Assembly: GCA_014621425.1 (NCBI GenBank)
Contig: JAANBB010000538.1
Span: forward strand, 1-23,902
Direction of reading: 5' to 3'
Length of the DNA: 23,902 bases
Source of the DNA: Cylindrodendrum hubeiense
Lineage: Eukaryota > Ascomycota > Sordariomycetes > Hypocreales > Nectriaceae
Shown piece after piece: positions 21,982-23,902 of this stretch. The notes under the pieces were generated by a model. The model was not told the origin of the DNA and did not search any database. It saw only the letters and a program-made list of their open reading frames with translations. The position numbers and the translations under genes were made by a program. Each line of letters opens with the position of its first letter. The first letter of the stretch is position 1.

Positions 21982-22368
21982 TATGATATTCTGGTTATTA
22001 TATATTGGTAAGGGTATAGGGTAGATAGGAATATATTAGGGTATAATCTAAGTAGATCAGGATATATACTAAATAAAGGGAATTATAGGATCTGATAATA
22101 TACAAACAGGAGTATTTATATAATTAAGTCTATTAATAGCTAAGGAGTTTAAGGCTCTTATCTAATATACTAAATAAATATATATATACTAGGTCTATTA
22201 TAATAGATTATGAGGTATGTGGAATTATAATAATCTATAGATCGTGATAATCTAGGATTATAGGCACGATCCTTAGCAACACACTCTATGTGTAATAGGC
22301 TGGAAAAAGTGGGTATGTTATAGTTCTGCCAGTTGTGACCACCTAGTCTTAACCTGGGCCGTGATATA
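21982..22368 (-). repeat. Right LTR (5' LTR in element orientation)
   Basis: Partner of 14493-14886. Its outer 100 bp (about 22260-22365) keep a normal base mix with many intact CA dinucleotides, unlike the left LTR and the interior, so mutation was uneven. In element orientation it begins TATATCACGGCCCAGGTTAA, i.e. an expected TGTGTCAC-type start. Confidence 0.8.
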
Positions 22369-23013
22369 TTATAAATAAATATAAAGGAATTTAATCTCCG
22401 GATATGCTTAAAAATGCATAAGAAATAACCTAAATATATTAGTATTATACTGATATAGATAAGGACTGGGAAGATAGTACTTTATGATTTTCTCTTTATA
22501 TAAGATATAATTAATATACTAATATTAATATATAAATATAGGAGAGTTAGGGAGGATCTCTTCTATATAATCTTATAATATATATAATATTAGAGGGATA
22601 GGGATAGGGATTACTTAATAGAGACTAGGAGGGATCTAGCTAATATTCTAAGCTAACTAAGAAAAGCTATATTATTAGTGTGATAGTATCTTAGTATAAT
22701 ATGATTATACTAGTTCAAATTTATAATATAATTCTAGAAAGAATAGTAAGTTACTAGATTGATAGAGGAGATATAGAGATAATAATAGTAGAGTGGAGAG
22801 TATTATTAAGCTAAAAATAACTTAAATAGAAAGACCTCTTAAAAGAGTATTATAATCAGAGTGCTTATACTATACCCAAGCTCAGATATTATTAAAACTA
22901 TCCTAGTTATTCTTATCACCACTAATACTATCACCACTACTACTATCACTATCCTCACTACTCTCCCCCTCACTATTATCCTCATCCTTATCACTATCAT
23001 CCACATCCGACAT
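22369..23013 (-). pseudogene. RIP-degraded reading frame of unknown function with acidic N-terminus
   Basis: From the ATG at 23013-23011 the minus strand encodes MSDVDDSDKDEDNSEGESSE, continuing Asp/Ser-rich for about 35 residues. The same frame then runs to the LTR edge at 22369 with stops of the TAA/TAG/TGA type expected from mutated CAA, CAG and CGA codons; I found no frameshift at the places checked (about 215 codons). Readable parts after the acidic stretch include AWV.YKHSDYNTLLRGL and LFLMHF.AYPEIKF. I do not recognise the family. A perfect fungal intron lies directly before the ATG, and a TATA-plus-pyrimidine-tract leader lies further upstream. It may be a decayed host gene or the first part of another transposon protein cut by the LTR element. 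Confidence 0.6.
22918..23007. repeat. Imperfect trinucleotide repeat (ATC/ACT type)
   Basis: A degenerate run of ACT/ATC triplets on the plus strand, the complement of GAT/AGT codons for Asp and Ser in the acidic N-terminus of the minus-strand relic. The plus-strand open frame rich in Ile/Thr is its shadow. Confidence 0.6.
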
Positions 23014-23059
23014 CTAGACAGAGTTAGTAAGAGAAGACACAGGAGAGGAGAGCACATAC
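23014..23059 (-). other. Canonical 46-nt spliceosomal intron immediately before the relic ATG
   Basis: Minus strand: GTATGT donor (23059-23054), TTACTAAC branch site, and TCTAG acceptor ending at 23014, with ATG as the next three bases. All three signals are consensus and unmutated although the downstream frame is wrecked. It most likely lies in a 5' leader, because the sequence before the donor has a stop in the ATG frame. Confidence 0.6.
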
Positions 23060-23560
23060 CGTGGATAGTAGAAGGACTTAGAGCCAGGAAGAAAAAAGGG
23101 AATATAATACTAGAGATAGAGGACAAACCTAATACTAGAGAAGTCAGTAATATATAATAGGAGCGAGCACAAAGTGAAAGAGGAAAGCACTTATAAAGAT
23201 AGATATTAATAATAAAAGAAAGAAGAAAGAAAGAGAGGGAGAGAGATAAAAGAGATAGTGGCTTTATACCGCGAGCAATACACCACAGATAGCCATTTAA
23301 TCACCGCGAGCACGTAAAGATAAGGTAATCAAAGCGATCATAACACGCAAACACAGTGACTCAAGTATAATAATAATAGTGTAAACAAATAGGCGGTAGT
23401 GCGCGCTGTAGTGATTCATTAAAGCCCGGCACGATAATACCACCATGACCGAGCAGACCCGGAGCCAGAAGTCCTAATATCCGGCCCCACTCACCGAGAG
23501 TAATGTGAGTCTATATTACCCTGATTATAGTGAAACTGGCCTTGAGATCAGGGCTAAAAC
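23060..23560 (-). promoter_or_regulatory. Promoter-like island of normal base composition
   Basis: This stretch keeps GC and CA dinucleotides between two TA-rich zones. On the minus strand it holds TATAAA (23268-23263), then a long pyrimidine tract (about 23252-23214), then the intron and ATG of the relic frame, an order typical of fungal promoters. ACCGCGAGCA occurs twice (about 23268 and 23302). No coding frame is recognised. Confidence 0.4.
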
Positions 23561-23902
23561 ACTAATACCTTAGATTAGTTTGTTATTAAGTATTATAATA
23601 AGAGTAGAAGGTGATAAGTGTATAATATGTAAATGATAAGTGAGAGTAGAGTGAGGTTTTTTCCCTGGGAAATTGGTTTTTTTTCTTATATAGATAAGTA
23701 TAGAGGTATTATAGGTTTAGTTAAATAAGTAGGTTAGAGTATATTAAATAAATAAATAAATATATTTATTTTTATAAATCTCTATATATATTAATATTAT
23801 AATTATTAATTTTCTATATATCTTTTATAAAGAGATTCTAATTAAATATTATCTTTATTTTCTATTATATTAGATTTTTATATTTAAAATAAAAGAATTA
23901 AT
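23561..23902. other. TA-rich sequence, probably another transposon remnant
   Basis: The sequence returns to TA-rich, stop-filled composition after about 23.64 kb, continuing beyond the window. Runs of ATAA and TTTTTT are present; no domain or repeat boundary can be identified. Confidence 0.4.

Larger units (their letters stand above)
14493..22368 (-). mobile_element. Decayed Ty3/gypsy LTR retrotransposon
   Basis: About 7.9 kb bounded by two related LTRs, coding on the minus strand: gag at the right, pol to the left, as expected for gypsy order (gag, protease, RT, RNase H, integrase). Signature remnants are a CCHC knuckle, FEYL, YLDN(ILIFS) and RNase H blocks (separate entries). A purine tract AGAGAGAAGA (minus strand, 14899-14890) sits 3 nt before the left LTR and is a good polypurine-tract candidate, which agrees with the orientation. 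The interior is extremely TA-rich with stops in every frame. Integrase should lie around 16-17.3 kb but that stretch is full of ambiguous bases and I could not confirm it. No target-site duplication is visible (GGGAA on the left, TTATA on the right). Confidence 0.85.

Noticed and set aside
14488..22373. Target-site duplication around the LTR element
   Set aside because: The five bases on each side (GGGAA and TTATA) do not match and transitions cannot convert one to the other.
22861..23157. Plus-strand Ile/Thr-repeat open frame
   Set aside because: It is the complement of Asp/Ser codons in the acidic N-terminus of the minus-strand relic.
12852..23902. CRISPR array, tRNA or rRNA genes in the AT-rich block
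   Set aside because: No regularly spaced repeats with unique spacers, no cloverleaf-like GC stems and no rRNA-like stretch seen; the organism is a fungus, so CRISPR is not expected.

Overview
The window comes from a filamentous ascomycete (Pezizomycotina). Five protein-coding genes can be read. Most have short introns (36-110 nt, one about 260 nt) with fungal-type GT...CTAAY...AG signals, and the gene families are fungal. The right half is a TA-rich block of decayed transposons of the kind produced by repeat-induced point mutation (RIP). I cannot name a genus from sequence alone.

Layout. 1-1686 (minus): a GC-rich, intronless, C-terminally truncated MSS116-type DEAD-box RNA helicase. 2769-6735 (plus): a six-exon gene that I assembled by joining frames. 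It encodes about 1202 residues with an N-terminal Zn2Cys6 cluster, a middle fungal domain of unknown function and a C-terminal C2H2-like finger region. 7993-8865 (plus): a secreted GH16 beta-glucanase-type enzyme. 9186-10162 (minus): a three-exon alpha/beta hydrolase with a complete Ser-Asp-His triad. 11505-12457 (plus): a small secreted beta-trefoil (ricin-B-fold) lectin-like protein in five exons, ending about 400 bp before the transposon block.

From about 12.85 kb to the end the DNA changes abruptly to TA-rich, stop-ridden sequence. It holds a pogo/Fot1-type DDE transposase whose frame is preserved from its ATG at 12852 to its C-terminal zinc knuckle, damaged almost only by substitutions. 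Abutting it is a Ty3/gypsy LTR element (14493-22368, coding on the minus strand) with recognisable gag zinc knuckle, reverse transcriptase and RNase H remnants, and a patch of scattered ambiguous bases. On the right is a third decayed minus-strand reading frame (22369-23013) with an acidic N terminus. A canonical intron and a promoter-like island that escaped the mutation lie before it.

Functionally, the left end carries a housekeeping gene. The 2.7-12.5 kb segment looks accessory: one putative regulator, two secreted proteins and one hydrolase beside an AT-rich block. Nothing in the sequence proves that these genes act together. The candidates most worth following are the composite double-zinc-motif protein and the secreted lectin at the edge of the AT-rich block.
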